NCBI RefSeq assembly: GCF_003711265.1
Contig: NZ_CP024634.1
Span: 2,768,686-2,832,685, forward strand
DNA length: 64,000 nucleotides
Direction: 5' to 3'
Source: Bathymodiolus thermophilus thioautotrophic gill symbiont
GTDB taxonomy: Bacteria > Pseudomonadota > Gammaproteobacteria > PS1 > Pseudothioglobaceae
The notes beneath the pieces were generated by a model. That model had not been told where the DNA came from. It ran no database searches and saw only the letters and a program-made list of their open reading frames with translations. Positions 46,591 to 56,117 of this stretch are shown one piece after another (within the stretch, counting starts at the first letter, position 1; every line of letters begins with the position of its first letter). Position numbers and translations under genes: made by a program.

Positions 46591-48162
46591 GTGTCGACCA
46601 AAAAGAAAATCTGCATTATTGGCGCAGGTCCTTCTGGGCTTTGCACAGCAAAAGAAATTCAGGAAAATAACCCAAATATTGATGTAAAAGTTTTTGAAAA
46701 ATCCGATGCCATTGGCGGTGTATTTTCAAATTGCTATGAAGGTTTAAGCCTTGTTAACAATCCATTTTTGATAAGTTTTAGTGATTTTCCACCTCAGGAC
46801 AACTGTGATGATTTAAGAATGTGGAAGGCGAAAGAGTATGTGGATTATTTAAATCGTTACGCCAAATATAACCACCTGCTCCCCTTAATATTTTTTAATC
46901 ATACTGTTCAAAAAATAAACAAAAAAGGTAAACAATGGGAGGTTTGCTTTCAAAAAGACGGGGACATAGAGATTGAAATATTTGATTATTTAGCCATCTG
47001 TAGTGGCGCAAACCATAAGGCAAGAAAAACCCATTTGCCCAACCAAGAAAAATTTTCTGGTGAAGTCATTTACGGGGGAAATACAAAAAAAGTATCTGGC
47101 TTAAAAGGCAAAAAAGTAGTTTTTGTAGGTTTGGGTGAGACTGCCTCTGATCTTGTTTATTTGTCTCGAAATTTAGTACGCCAAAGTTATGTTTCTGTTC
47201 GGAGGTGGCCCGGATATTTTATCCCAAGATATCACGACAACAAACCAACAGATTTAGACACCTCAAATATCTATCATGCTCTTTCTCGAGATGTAGACGA
47301 TAGCCGATTGTCTTTTTTGACAAGTTTTAAAAGAAAATTAGAGTATAAAAACATTGCCCTACAAGAAGATAAGCAAATTCAAAATGCCATGAATCATTTT
47401 AATTCTTCTTATAAGTCAATTAATTACCTAGGGCCTTTTCGTCGAGTCACAACAAAAAGTTGCGGTTTTATTAAAGCCTATTTAGAAGACAAAACATCTT
47501 TAAAGCCTGAAATTGTAAACTTAGAAGGTAAAAAGGTTATATTTAAAGATGGCAGCTCTGTATTGGCAGATACAATTGTGTTATGCACCGGCAATACCTT
47601 TAATTTATCTTTTTTGCCTGATGATATACTAGATAAAACTTCATCTATCAATAAACTGTATAAATATATATTTATCCCAGATGTGGAGCATTGTTATTTT
47701 ATTGGTTTTGCTCGACCAAATTTAGGGTCTTTGCCTTCGGTTGCAGAATTACAAGCAAGATATTTATCTGCTTATCTAAAACAAGAAATCGACTTGCCCA
47801 ATCAAGAAAAAATGCAACAAGAGATTTTAAATCAGCAACAAAGATTTAAATGGCAGTTCCCTGTTGATTTTGAGCGCATCACACACCTTGTTGATTATTA
47901 TTGGTACACAAGATTATTGGCAAAGGATTTAAATGCTTTGCCAAAGCAGTGGCGTTTGTTTTTTTTAGATATTCACTTATGGTATAAAGTCAATTTTTCT
48001 TTTTTATACCCCGGAATTTACAGATTATACCCACACAATGCAAAATCAAAAAAAATTGCATCTATTATCAAAAAATTCCCCACAATGAACAAAAAAGTTC
48101 TCTTTGTAGAGACGATACTTTATTTGTTAAACAAATTGTCAAAACTGTTTTCAATTAAATAA
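46591..48162 (+). CDS. Flavin-containing monooxygenase-like protein
   Basis: The 523-residue protein starts with GTG at 46591. The FAD-binding motif is CIIGAGPSGLCTA, the second nucleotide-binding motif is VVFVGLGETASDLV, and an FMO-like linker is FSGEVIYGG; the closing motif is DTIVLCTGNT. It would oxygenate a nitrogen or sulfur atom, or act as a Baeyer-Villiger type enzyme. The C-terminal 80 residues are basic and aromatic, and may touch the membrane. It pairs with the upstream haem-oxygenase-like protein. Its stop codon lies within the possible AAATAA duplication of the following repeat. Confidence 0.82.
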   Translation: MSTKKKICIIGAGPSGLCTAKEIQENNPNIDVKVFEKSDAIGGVFSNCYEGLSLVNNPFLISFSDFPPQDNCDDLRMWKAKEYVDYLNRYAKYNHLLPLIFFNHTVQKINKKGKQWEVCFQKDGDIEIEIFDYLAICSGANHKARKTHLPNQEKFSGEVIYGGNTKKVSGLKGKKVVFVGLGETASDLVYLSRNLVRQSYVSVRRWPGYFIPRYHDNKPTDLDTSNIYHALSRDVDDSRLSFLTSFKRKLEYKNIALQEDKQIQNAMNHFNSSYKSINYLGPFRRVTTKSCGFIKAYLEDKTSLKPEIVNLEGKKVIFKDGSSVLADTIVLCTGNTFNLSFLPDDILDKTSSINKLYKYIFIPDVEHCYFIGFARPNLGSLPSVAELQARYLSAYLKQEIDLPNQEKMQQEILNQQQRFKWQFPVDFERITHLVDYYWYTRLLAKDLNALPKQWRLFFLDIHLWYKVNFSFLYPGIYRLYPHNAKSKKIASIIKKFPTMNKKVLFVETILYLLNKLSKLFSIK

Positions 48163-48326
48163 GATCTTTGCATAAATATAGATGATTAGCAAAATTTAAT
48201 TGGCGATTTCTTTGTTTGACAGAGAAGAAACGGTTACAAACCGCTCCCTACGACTATGGGTTTAAAAAATTGTTAAGTGGATGAAAAGCGGACGCTTGGC
48301 GATTGTTCATATTTAACAAAGGTCTC
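48163..48326. repeat. Family-1 palindromic element with variant loop
   Basis: Ends match family 1 (GATCTTTGCATAAATAT and AACAAAGGTCTC); the centre has ACGGTTACAAACCGC, as in the copy at 7141. AAATAA occurs on both sides (48157-48162 and 48327-48332), a possible target duplication. It directly abuts the monooxygenase stop codon. Confidence 0.85.
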
Positions 48327-48458
48327 AAATAATAAGCGCAAAATCTATTTTCCGAGGGTATAAACAAAAAGTAACTTTAACTACGGGAATCACTTCAAAA
48401 TAGAGAGATTTGCCTTTCCAAAACTTCTAACAATTTCTTATATGAAGCACCCCTGCTT

Positions 48459-48581
48459 TATGCCATTTTCAAAAATAAACTAAACAATCTGGCGCTCGCC
48501 CTCATTCCAAGTATTTTTATTGCTATACTTGGGTGATTATAAGCGCTATATTGCTCATTTTATTTTTGAAAACGGTATTAG
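48459..48581. repeat. Third palindromic element type
   Basis: Outer arms GCCATTTTCAAAAATAAA and TTTATTTTTGAAAACGG are inverted, and the complementarity continues inward (CCAAGTATTTT / ATACTTGGG). It is about 123 bases. One arm recurs at 21342-21362. Confidence 0.7.
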
Positions 48582-48726
48582 GCATAGATACTGAATAAAA
48601 GGTAAATTTTATTCAGTTGTCATTTTTATAAAGCCTATCCTAGCAGAGACAAGATGGGCTTTATAAAAATTTACCAATGCATGAAAGTTGTCCTTTGGTT
48701 AATATTTGTGTCTAATGAAGAGGTGC
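48578..48726. repeat. Family-2 palindromic element
   Basis: Shares AAATTTTATTCAGTTGTCAT, AAAGCCTATCCTAGCAGAG and TCTAATGAAGAGG with the insert at 13560-13688. Its layout (inverted arms around CCTAGCAGAGACAAG) parallels family 1, so the two may share an origin. Confidence 0.7.
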
Positions 48727-48867
48727 CTGACTCACATAGATATTGTTTCGTAATCGCTCAAGCGCTCGTTTAGTTTTGAATGCCAAAGTGCGCTAGATTC
48801 GCTTCCTTACTCCGATTTTTTTTTGCTTAATTCGGACTATTTTTTGACATTGTTGAAATGCTATATG

Positions 48868-49028
48868 GAGGCCTTTGTATAAATATGGATGATTAGCAAA
48901 ATTCAATTTTTGCCCACTTGGTGATTTTCTTAAACCTTGTCCTAGCAAGGCTAAGGCTGGGTTTAAAAAATTACCAAGTGGGTGAAAAGTGAATCTTTGA
49001 TGATTATTTATATTTACGCAAAGGTCTC
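48868..49028. repeat. Family-1 palindromic element, full copy
   Basis: 161 bases, closely matching the copy at 10108. ATATG and ATATT flank it (four of five identical). The last two bases form part of the TGA stop codon of the gene at 49027-49377. Confidence 0.9.
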
Positions 49029-49377
49029 ATATTATATGTTGAGATATAATCATCATAGACAGCCAAATCCAAAGCGTATTGAAACTTACCAATGTGGGTA
49101 ATAACTTTCTATTACTCGCCCAGATTAAAGACATACTAGTTAGTAAGGCAACAAAGTACAATTGCCAAAGCTGAACTCCAAATATCAGCCCAGGTACAAT
49201 AATGATGGCTTTCATACTCCAGCTAACTGCTTCAATAATATTATAGTTTGTCCAATATTCCTTGCGAAACCACATCTTATAACAATCAAGCACTCTCTTC
49301 CATCCAGTTAATGTATACACAATACTTGTAAGAACAACCCAAGAAATAATAGCGAATATCAATTGCTCTGCAGTCAT
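49027..49377 (-). CDS. Small membrane protein of unknown function
   Basis: The 116-residue protein has about four hydrophobic segments: IFAIISWVVLTSIVYTL, AIIIVPGLIFGVQLW, LYFVALLTSMSLIWA and LWIWLSMMIISQHII. No family recognised. The TGA stop is made partly from the repeat end at 49028. Removing the repeat and one flanking copy would give TAG at the same codon, so the protein length was preserved. Confidence 0.65.
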   Translation of the reverse strand: MTAEQLIFAIISWVVLTSIVYTLTGWKRVLDCYKMWFRKEYWTNYNIIEAVSWSMKAIIIVPGLIFGVQLWQLYFVALLTSMSLIWASNRKLLPTLVSFNTLWIWLSMMIISQHII

Positions 49378-49530
49378 AGTGGGCTTTGATTTTTAAAATA
49401 GAGTAACTTCATTGGTATTTTTATATCGATTTCTAAATTTATACTTCAAAACCAAATACCGAGCTTAAACTTTAATGCTATGCTCAACTTATAGTTGGGT
49501 GTTACTTTTTATGATTGATATATTGAACTA

Positions 49531-49663
49531 TTTTTAGCCCCTGACAACAATACACAGGATTTTACAAGAAGAAAAGCATTGGATTTATCTCAACACTTTT
49601 TTTTAGATTATACCGCAATGCAACTAAAACTCTTTAGTTTATCACTGTCAGAGACTAAAAAAA
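49531..49663. repeat. Inverted-repeat element with TTTTTAG...CTGACA ends
   Basis: TTTTTAGCCCCTGACA at the left and TGTCAGAGACTAAAAA at the right are inverted with two mismatches, about 130 bases apart. A similar left end occurs at 45480-45500. Confidence 0.55.
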
Positions 49664-49714
49664 ATAATGACTTATAAATTACATTTTAATTAGAATTACC
49701 CATAAGAATTAGTA

Positions 49715-49720
49715 TATAAT
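49715..49720 (+). promoter_or_regulatory. Probable rpmE -10 box
   Basis: An exact TATAAT lies 35 bases before the rpmE start codon. The -35 region is weak. Confidence 0.45.
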
Positions 49721-49755
49721 TCTCTTCCTTTAAAGATTGACATAAATTTATAGCT

Positions 49756-49968
49756 ATGAAAACAGACATACATCCTAATTATGACACCGTGAAAGTAATC
49801 TGCTCATGTGGCAACGCCTTTGAGTCTCGTTCAACAATTGGTAAAGAAGAATTACACTTAGATGTGTGCTCTAGTTGCCACCCCTTTTACACAGGTAAGC
49901 AAAAAATTATGGACAGTGCAGGTCGTGTTGAGAAGTTTAAATCTCGTTACGGTGCATTCAAACGATAA
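49756..49968 (+). CDS. rpmE: Ribosomal protein bL31
   Basis: The 70-residue protein has the zinc-binding form: CSCG near residue 17, and [13 protein letters not shown]. It starts [21 protein letters not shown] strong terminator follows at 49985-50010. Confidence 0.97.
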   Translation: MKTDIHPNYDTVKVICSCGNAFESRSTIGKEELHLDVCSSCHPFYTGKQKIMDSAGRVEKFKSRYGAFKR

Positions 49969-49984
49969 GTATCAAATTTTTAGT

Positions 49985-50010
49985 AAAAAGCCACGAAAGT
50001 GGCTTTTTTT
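49985..50010 (+). terminator. Rho-independent terminator after rpmE
   Basis: AAAAAGCCAC and GTGGCTTTTTTT pair around GAAA, a stable tetraloop, with a run of seven T. Confidence 0.93.
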
Positions 50011-50029
50011 ATGCCCGATTGCCAAAGGA

Positions 50030-50186
50030 AAGTCTTTGCGTAAATACAAATAATCACCAAGAATTCACTTTTACCCACTTGACAATTTTTTAAACCCAGC
50101 CTTAGCCTTGTCAGAACAAGGTTTAGAGAAATCACCAGGTGGGTAAAATTAAATTTTTCCAATCATTCCTATTTACACAAAGGTCA
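50030..50186. repeat. Family-1 palindromic element, inverted copy
   Basis: The central part reads AAACCCAGCCTTAGCCTTGTC and then ACAAGGTTTAGAGAAATCAC, the reverse complement of the usual order. Ends are AGTCTTTGCGTAAATA and TATTTACACAAAGGTC. It lies between the rpmE terminator and hemE. Confidence 0.85.
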
Positions 50187-50235
50187 AAGAGTTTAGACAA
50201 AAAATTGTTATAATTGTTTGCTACTAAAATAATTC

Positions 50236-51279
50236 ATGTTAACTATGTCATTTGACTATATCAACGCCCTATTAAAGAAGCCGACAAAACGCACACCTAT
50301 TTGGGTAATGCGCCAAGCAGGTCGTTATTTGCCAGAATATCGGGCAACGCGCGCAAAAGCTGGCGATTTTTTAACACTGTGCAAATCACCTGAACTGGCA
50401 TGCGAAGTAACAATGCAGCCAATTGACAGATTTGATTTAGATGCAGCCATTTTATTTTCTGATATTTTGACCATTCCCGATGCAATGAATTTGGGTTTGT
50501 ACTTTTCAGAAGGCGAAGGCCCCAAATTCTCCAACCCCATCCAATCACTGGCTGATATTGAAAAGTTACCCACCGACATTAACAACGAACTAACCTATGT
50601 ATTTGACGGCGTTTCAACCATTAAGAAAGCACTCAACAACCGTGTGCCGTTGATTGGTTTTAGCGGCAGCCCATGGACTTTAGCCACTTATATGATTGAA
50701 GGTGGCAGTAGCAAAACCTTTGCCAATACCAAAAAAATGCTATTTAACAACCCAGATGCCTTGCATTTATTATTAGAAAAATTGGCACAAAGCGTTATTG
50801 CCTACCTTAACCAACAAATTTTATCAGGCGCAGACAGTGTTATGATTTTTGACACTTGGGGCGGCGTATTGTCCAAACAAAATTACCTAGATTTTTCCCT
50901 AAACTATATGGCAAAAATCGTCAAGAGCGTCAAAGCCCAACACCCCACCATCCCCATCACCCTATTCAGCAAAAACGGCGGCAAACACTTGACCCATATT
51001 GCCGATACCGGCTGTGATGGCATCGGCATCGACTGGACCATAGAACTCGCACAAGCACAACAACAAGTAGGCGATAAAGTTGCCATTCAAGGCAACCTTG
51101 ACCCCGCCGTTCTATACGCCACACCTGAAGTCATCGAACGAGAAGTTAAAAAAGTCTTGTCGCAATTCAAAGGTGATACGGGTCATATCTTCAACCTCGG
51201 TCATGGCATTACCCCTGATGTTGACCCTGAGAATATGAAAGTTTTGGTTGATTGTGTGCATAAATTCAGTTCGAGGTAA
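50236..51279 (+). CDS. hemE: Uroporphyrinogen decarboxylase
   Basis: The 347-residue enzyme converts uroporphyrinogen III to coproporphyrinogen [32 protein letters not shown] and [17 protein letters not shown] are signatures, as is [15 protein letters not shown] at the end. A second ATG at 50245 ([12 protein letters not shown]) may be the real start. Two bases after its stop begins an AAA ATPase gene. Confidence 0.96.
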   Translation: MLTMSFDYINALLKKPTKRTPIWVMRQAGRYLPEYRATRAKAGDFLTLCKSPELACEVTMQPIDRFDLDAAILFSDILTIPDAMNLGLYFSEGEGPKFSNPIQSLADIEKLPTDINNELTYVFDGVSTIKKALNNRVPLIGFSGSPWTLATYMIEGGSSKTFANTKKMLFNNPDALHLLLEKLAQSVIAYLNQQILSGADSVMIFDTWGGVLSKQNYLDFSLNYMAKIVKSVKAQHPTIPITLFSKNGGKHLTHIADTGCDGIGIDWTIELAQAQQQVGDKVAIQGNLDPAVLYATPEVIEREVKKVLSQFKGDTGHIFNLGHGITPDVDPENMKVLVDCVHKFSSR

Positions 51280-51281
51280 AA

Positions 51282-52646
51282 GTGAATTTAAACATTAAAG
51301 TTGAAAATTTAGGTAGATTTAAAAAAGGCGAGGTAAAACTTCGCCCATTGACTGTGCTAACGGGCGAGAATGGCACGGGCAAAAGTTTTTTTACCAAAAC
51401 GCTTTATTCTATCTTTAGTGTTTTAAATAAAAACTTATTACGCATAGAAATTGATAAAACAATAGTCACTATAAATATAGATTTGGAATCTTTTATTGCA
51501 CAAGTTCAAAGAAAAAGTGCACTGGAAGAAAATATGGTGAAAGATGTTAAAACAAAGCTAAACCTCTTTAAAGATGCTTTAAATGTTTTTAAAGATGAGA
51601 ATATAAGATTTTATAAAATCAAAATCCAGGAATTACATAAGGATATCGAAAAACCAATTAACAAACTTAACAAACACTTTGAGAAAATACAAAATAATCC
51701 CATTAAGGTTAAATTCATCAAAAATAAAATAAAAGAATTGCAGAATAATTTCTCAATCCTAGAGAGTTTTACAAAACATAATATTTACCCAAAGATACTT
51801 TCAAAGAATTTATCGAGTGAAATAAAAGAAAATTTTCAAATTTCAAATTTATACGAACTGATTTCCTTTGATGAGAGTAAATGCCAAATATACGATAAAA
51901 AAAATGGATTAAATATATCCTTTAATAAAGATAATTTTGTTGATTTTTCATTAGAACATGATTTTATTGCTGAAGTTTCTAACCTTGATAGGGTTATATT
52001 CTTTGAGTCTCCCGCTTACTGGAGTGTAAGAGACGCCCTTAACAACTCCAAAGAAGTAGAAAAAAAGGGGGACTTGACAGGGGTTTCAAAATATTTTTAC
52101 GATTTAGATAAAACCTTAAACACCAAATCAACCAATCAGCCTTTAGAAATTGTATCAAAATTGGCAGTTGAATTAAAGGAAGAAATTGGTGGAGAATTTA
52201 TTTTCGACAGTGGTCGCCTGTCATTTGTTGATAATTCTGGCAAAAATATTGATAAAAACTTAATTTCTTTTGGTATGACCAATTTAGGCATGATACAGGC
52301 CTTGCTTAAAAACAATGTCATTAGCAAAGGTTCGTTTGTATTTTTTGATGAGCCAGAAACAAACTTACACCCTACTTGGCAAGTTTTGTTAACTAAGGTT
52401 CTAATTGAGTTAGCGGAAAATGGTGTAAATGTAGTAATGGCAACACACAGTTTGGACATGATCAAAGCGCTTGAAGTTCACACTAAAGACAAAGATAAAA
52501 AATTTATTGCTATTAATCATTTTACAAAAGAAGGGAGGTTGTTTGAATTTGACTCTGACGATATTACTGAAAATTTAATAGAATCTAGAGAAGAATTGTC
52601 GTCTTCATACAAAGACTTATATATGAAAGACGCAAAAAATGGTTAA
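51282..52646 (+). CDS. AAA (OLD/AAA_21-like) ATPase, candidate defence protein
   Basis: The 454-residue protein starts with GTG at 51282. Walker A is TGENGTGKSFF (27-37) and Walker B is FVFFDEPETNLHPTW, with the switch histidine in VMATHSLDMIKAL. A coiled region rich in lysine, asparagine and glutamate (about 60-160) separates the halves, like SMC/Rad50 or OLD-type ATPases. No TOPRIM domain follows, so it lacks its own nuclease. The next gene overlaps by eight bases and encodes a nuclease-like partner. The pair looks like a two-gene defence module in a core operon. Confidence 0.8.
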   Translation: MNLNIKVENLGRFKKGEVKLRPLTVLTGENGTGKSFFTKTLYSIFSVLNKNLLRIEIDKTIVTINIDLESFIAQVQRKSALEENMVKDVKTKLNLFKDALNVFKDENIRFYKIKIQELHKDIEKPINKLNKHFEKIQNNPIKVKFIKNKIKELQNNFSILESFTKHNIYPKILSKNLSSEIKENFQISNLYELISFDESKCQIYDKKNGLNISFNKDNFVDFSLEHDFIAEVSNLDRVIFFESPAYWSVRDALNNSKEVEKKGDLTGVSKYFYDLDKTLNTKSTNQPLEIVSKLAVELKEEIGGEFIFDSGRLSFVDNSGKNIDKNLISFGMTNLGMIQALLKNNVISKGSFVFFDEPETNLHPTWQVLLTKVLIELAENGVNVVMATHSLDMIKALEVHTKDKDKKFIAINHFTKEGRLFEFDSDDITENLIESREELSSSYKDLYMKDAKNG

Positions 52647-53127
52647 TTTAACTAGCCATTGCAAATATTGCAAAACAATTCAGCACTCCCCGCCCATAAA
52701 GGGAGCAATAGAACAAGCGGCTTGTCAGGCTATATTATTTGATCAGAATGATAACGGGTGTGTAAAAGAATTAAATTACGGTACTTGTGCGCAAGTTGAC
52801 TATATTGATTTAATAGGGAATGAACTTATTTTGATTGAATTAAAAGATTTACGGGCTCAATTGGAGAATAAAAATATGGATGATATTTTGACAAATCTCA
52901 CTAAAAAATACAACGATTCTATTGACATAGTCAAAGAGAGTATTAATAATAATTGCGTCCCTAACCAGTATTATGTAGTTATAAAAAACGACACTGAGAT
53001 TGTGCTATTTGATAATATTTTTCCAATAAGGAAAAGGAAAATAGATAAGCATTTCAATTTTGTTGTGTGCAAAACAAAGGAAATTTGCAACAAATTATCA
53101 ACACTAGGTACCCGATTATGTCCATAA
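52639..53127 (+). CDS. Small PD-(D/E)xK-nuclease-like partner protein
   Basis: This 162-residue protein has an N-terminal CxxC (C8, C11) and a strand pattern VDYIDLIGNELILIELKDLR, where D54 or D57 and E67-x-K69 fit the D-ExK layout of PD-(D/E)xK nucleases. Further strands are NQYYVVIKNDTEIVLFDNIF. It overlaps the ATPase gene by eight bases and trpA by ten. The nuclease call is inferred from this single motif and context. Confidence 0.5.
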   Translation: MVNLTSHCKYCKTIQHSPPIKGAIEQAACQAILFDQNDNGCVKELNYGTCAQVDYIDLIGNELILIELKDLRAQLENKNMDDILTNLTKKYNDSIDIVKESINNNCVPNQYYVVIKNDTEIVLFDNIFPIRKRKIDKHFNFVVCKTKEICNKLSTLGTRLCP

Positions 53128-53918
53128 TAAAAAACACTTTCAAAACCCTAAAAAAGCAGAACAAAAAAGCCTTTATTCCCTTTATCACAGCAGGCGATAG
53201 TGGGCTGGATAACACTTTTGCATTAATGCAAGTTTTGGTTGACAATGGAGCGGATGTGATTGAATTAGGCGTGCCGTTTTCAGACCCAATGGCAGATGGG
53301 CCAGTCATTGCTAAATCGCATGAACGCGCAGTGGCAAATGGGGTTAGTCTTCGCAATGTGTTAGATTTAGTTAAAAGGTTTAGGCAAATCAACGACACAA
53401 CAGCGATTGTGCTGATGGGTTACCTTAATCCAATTGAAGTCTTTGGCTATCAAGCATTTGCCGATGCCGCCAGTGAAAGCGGTGTGGATGGCGTATTGGT
53501 GGTGGATATGCCACCCGAGGAAGCGCATGATTTAAAGACATGCCTGGATGGTGTTGATGTAGATTTTATTTTCTTAGTTGCACCAACTACAACGGATGAT
53601 CGTTTGGCATTTTTAGCCACCATCGCCTCAGGTTTTATTTATTTTGTTGCCCTCAAAGGGGTAACAGGTGCAGGGCATTTGGATGTTGATTTGGTCAAAA
53701 CACATCTCTTAAGGATTCGCCAAACGGTTAACTTGCCCATTGGCGTTGGCTTTGGCATTAAAGATGCCAAAAGTGCAAAAGCAGTGTCCGAACATGCTGA
53801 TGCAGTTATTGTAGGCTCATCATTGGTTGCATTTGTTGAGCAATATGCAGATGATAAGGATAAAATGTTGGCAAGTGTGGGTGTGTTGGCGAATGAAATT
53901 TCGAGTGCAATTAAATAA
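53118..53918 (+). CDS. trpA: Tryptophan synthase alpha chain
   Basis: The 266-residue TIM-barrel enzyme releases indole from indole-3-glycerol phosphate. Catalytic glutamate is in VIELGVPFSDPMADGPVI, the aspartate in DGVLVVDMPPEE, and phosphate binding in GVGFGIKD and VIVGSSLV. The ATG at 53118 gives MSIIKNTFKTLKKQNKKAFI, matching other TrpA N-termini; it lies inside the upstream gene's end. Confidence 0.96.
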   Translation: MSIIKNTFKTLKKQNKKAFIPFITAGDSGLDNTFALMQVLVDNGADVIELGVPFSDPMADGPVIAKSHERAVANGVSLRNVLDLVKRFRQINDTTAIVLMGYLNPIEVFGYQAFADAASESGVDGVLVVDMPPEEAHDLKTCLDGVDVDFIFLVAPTTTDDRLAFLATIASGFIYFVALKGVTGAGHLDVDLVKTHLLRIRQTVNLPIGVGFGIKDAKSAKAVSEHADAVIVGSSLVAFVEQYADDKDKMLASVGVLANEISSAIK

Positions 53919-53930
53919 GGAGCGATAACA

Positions 53931-54770
53931 ATGAGTTGGCTAGAAAAAATCTTACCTTCTATTACCAGTGTGGCAAAGAAGAATATTCCAGAGGGCTTGT
54001 GGAGCAAGTGCCTTGAGTGTGAAACGACGATTTATTCGGAAGAATTAAAAACATTAAATTATGTTTGCCCTAAGTGCGATTATCATATGCGTATTTCTGC
54101 TCGTGTGCGACTTGAGGGTTTTTTGGATGAAGAAGGGCAGAAGGAAATTGCACCAGATTTAATTGCAGTTGACCCTTTGAAATTTAAAGACCAAAAAAAA
54201 TACAAAGAACGCCTTACTTTGGCACAAAAAAACACCAATGAAAAAGATGCTTTGGTGGTGAAAAGTGGCACATTACACGGCATGGATGTTGTTGTGGCTG
54301 CCTTTGAATTTAAGTTTATGGGTGGCTCAATGGGTTCTGTGGTGGGGGAAAAATTTGTGCGTGCTGCTCAACTTAGCATGGAAACTGGGGCGCCGCTTAT
54401 CTGCTTTTCAGCATCGGGTGGGGCGCGTATGCAAGAGGGGCTGTTCTCGCTTATGCAAATGAGCAAAACTGCGCTCATATTGAAATTATTAAACGATAAA
54501 AAGATTCCTTTCATCTCAATTTTGACCGATCCAACCATGGGTGGCGTGTCTGCCAGTTTTGCCATGCTGGGCGATATTCACATTGCCGAACCTAATGCAC
54601 TCATTGGCTTTGCTGGCCCTAGAGTGGTGGAGCAAACAGTGCGAGAAGAATTACCATCAGGCTTTCAGCGCAGTGAATTCTTACTTGAAAAAGGTGCCAT
54701 TGATATGATTGTTCATCGCCGAGATTTACGCAATAGGGTTCACCAATTGTTACAAGCATTACATGGGTAA
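53931..54770 (+). CDS. accD: Acetyl-CoA carboxylase carboxyltransferase subunit beta
   Basis: The 279-residue subunit makes malonyl-CoA with AccA. The N-terminal zinc ribbon has C27, C30, C46 and C49. [18 protein letters not shown] and [16 protein letters not shown] are hallmark segments. AAGGAG precedes the ATG. The trpA-accD order is a conserved gammaproteobacterial arrangement. Confidence 0.96.
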   Translation: MSWLEKILPSITSVAKKNIPEGLWSKCLECETTIYSEELKTLNYVCPKCDYHMRISARVRLEGFLDEEGQKEIAPDLIAVDPLKFKDQKKYKERLTLAQKNTNEKDALVVKSGTLHGMDVVVAAFEFKFMGGSMGSVVGEKFVRAAQLSMETGAPLICFSASGGARMQEGLFSLMQMSKTALILKLLNDKKIPFISILTDPTMGGVSASFAMLGDIHIAEPNALIGFAGPRVVEQTVREELPSGFQRSEFLLEKGAIDMIVHRRDLRNRVHQLLQALHG

Positions 54771-55182
54771 ATATAAATTATTCTATAAACTCATGCATGC
54801 AAATGGCGCTCTGGTTGACGAGTCAAACGACACTCCTTTGGTGTTTGAAATTGGTGATGGGCAACTTGACCCATGCCTAGAGTCTTGCGTTAAAGAGGCT
54901 GAGGTTGGCAAATTACAAACTTTTTTATTAAGTGCTGATGAGTCCTTTGGTCAGGTTTATGACGAAGCCATTCAAGTGATGAATCGCAGTGAATTTCCTA
55001 AAGATATGCGCCTTAAAACTGATGCCGCTGTTGAATTTAAAACGCCCACGGGCGACTCGTTCGTCGGTTGTATTGACAAAATTGATGGCGATGATATTAC
55101 TGTGAATTTTAATCACCCCTTGGCAGGTTGCGATATCTCGTTTCAAGTAGAAATACTCGAAAAATATAAAAACGCTCAATGA
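54763..55182 (+). CDS. fkpB: FKBP-type peptidyl-prolyl isomerase (SlpA type)
   Basis: The 139-residue protein is a short FKBP with an inserted flap. [36 protein letters not shown] and [21 protein letters not shown] are typical of FkpB/SlpA. The ATG at 54763 overlaps accD by eight bases; the longer frame is not needed. ispH follows with a four-base overlap, the conserved pair. Confidence 0.92.
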   Translation: MGKYKLFYKLMHANGALVDESNDTPLVFEIGDGQLDPCLESCVKEAEVGKLQTFLLSADESFGQVYDEAIQVMNRSEFPKDMRLKTDAAVEFKTPTGDSFVGCIDKIDGDDITVNFNHPLAGCDISFQVEILEKYKNAQ

Positions 55183-56117
55183 AAGTTTTACTTGCCAATC
55201 CACGAGGTTTTTGTGCAGGCGTTGAGCGTGCCATTGAAATCGTTGAGCGTGCGTTAGCGCTACATGGTGCGCCCATTTATGTGCGCCATGAAGTGGTGCA
55301 TAACAAGTTTGTCGTGAGCAGTCTAAAGTCCAAAGGTGCAATTTTTGTTGAGGAAATTGATGAGGTGCCGACAGGCAAAGTGGTAATTTTTAGTGCGCAT
55401 GGTGTATCAAAAGCAGTGCGCCAACAAGCTGATAAACTTGGCGCAATTATTTATGATGCCACTTGTCCGCTGGTAACCAAAGTTCACAAAGAGGTGGTGC
55501 ATAAACAAAAACAAAACCACCAAGTCATCTTAATTGGACATGAGGGGCACCCTGAAGTAGAAGGTACGCTTGGACAATCGGCTCAAGGCGCAAGCGTTAA
55601 ATTGATTGAAACCATTGCAGATGTAGAGAAGTTAAATTTAAACACTAAACGCCTTTCTTATACAACCCAAACCACTTTATCTACCGACGACACTCAACAA
55701 ATTGTTGATGCACTAAAGCGTAAATTTCCTGAGATTGAATCACCACAAAAAGATGATATCTGCTACGCCACACAGAACCGACAAGATGCTGTAAAAACAC
55801 TCATGCAAGATTCTGATGTGCTACTGGTATTAGGCTCCAACAACTCTTCCAACTCAAATCGCCTAAGAGAAATCGCCGAAAAAATGCATAAAAACGCCTA
55901 CCTCATCGATGGCGCAAAAGAAATTCAAACAAGTTGGCTAGAGGGTGCAAACACTGTAGGCGTAACTGCTGGTGCATCAGCCCCTGAAATTTTAGTACAA
56001 GAAGTGGTTGACTATTTACGCAACCACAATGCAACTGAAATTATAGAAATAAATGGCACAAAAGAAAATGTGCGCTTTCCAATACCTAAACCATTAAGAC
56101 AGGAGAAAAAATGTTAA
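55179..56117 (+). CDS. ispH: 4-hydroxy-3-methylbut-2-enyl diphosphate reductase
   Basis: The 312-residue iron-sulfur enzyme makes isoprenoid precursors in the MEP pathway. Cluster cysteines are C12 (NPRGFCAGV), C96 (YDATCPLV) and C195 ([11 protein letters not shown]). [13 protein letters not shown] and [13 protein letters not shown] complete the family pattern. It overlaps both neighbours. Confidence 0.97.
   Translation: MKVLLANPRGFCAGVERAIEIVERALALHGAPIYVRHEVVHNKFVVSSLKSKGAIFVEEIDEVPTGKVVIFSAHGVSKAVRQQADKLGAIIYDATCPLVTKVHKEVVHKQKQNHQVILIGHEGHPEVEGTLGQSAQGASVKLIETIADVEKLNLNTKRLSYTTQTTLSTDDTQQIVDALKRKFPEIESPQKDDICYATQNRQDAVKTLMQDSDVLLVLGSNNSSNSNRLREIAEKMHKNAYLIDGAKEIQTSWLEGANTVGVTAGASAPEILVQEVVDYLRNHNATEIIEINGTKENVRFPIPKPLRQEKKC

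Larger units (their letters stand above)
49378..49755. other. Intergenic region upstream of rpmE
   Basis: Holds an inverted-repeat element at 49531-49663 and the rpmE promoter region (TATAAT at 49715-49720). No gene seen. Confidence 0.55.

Noticed and set aside
53067..53117. Longer start for trpA
   Set aside because: It would overlap most of the upstream gene's end; TrpA homologues begin at the MSIIKNTF region.
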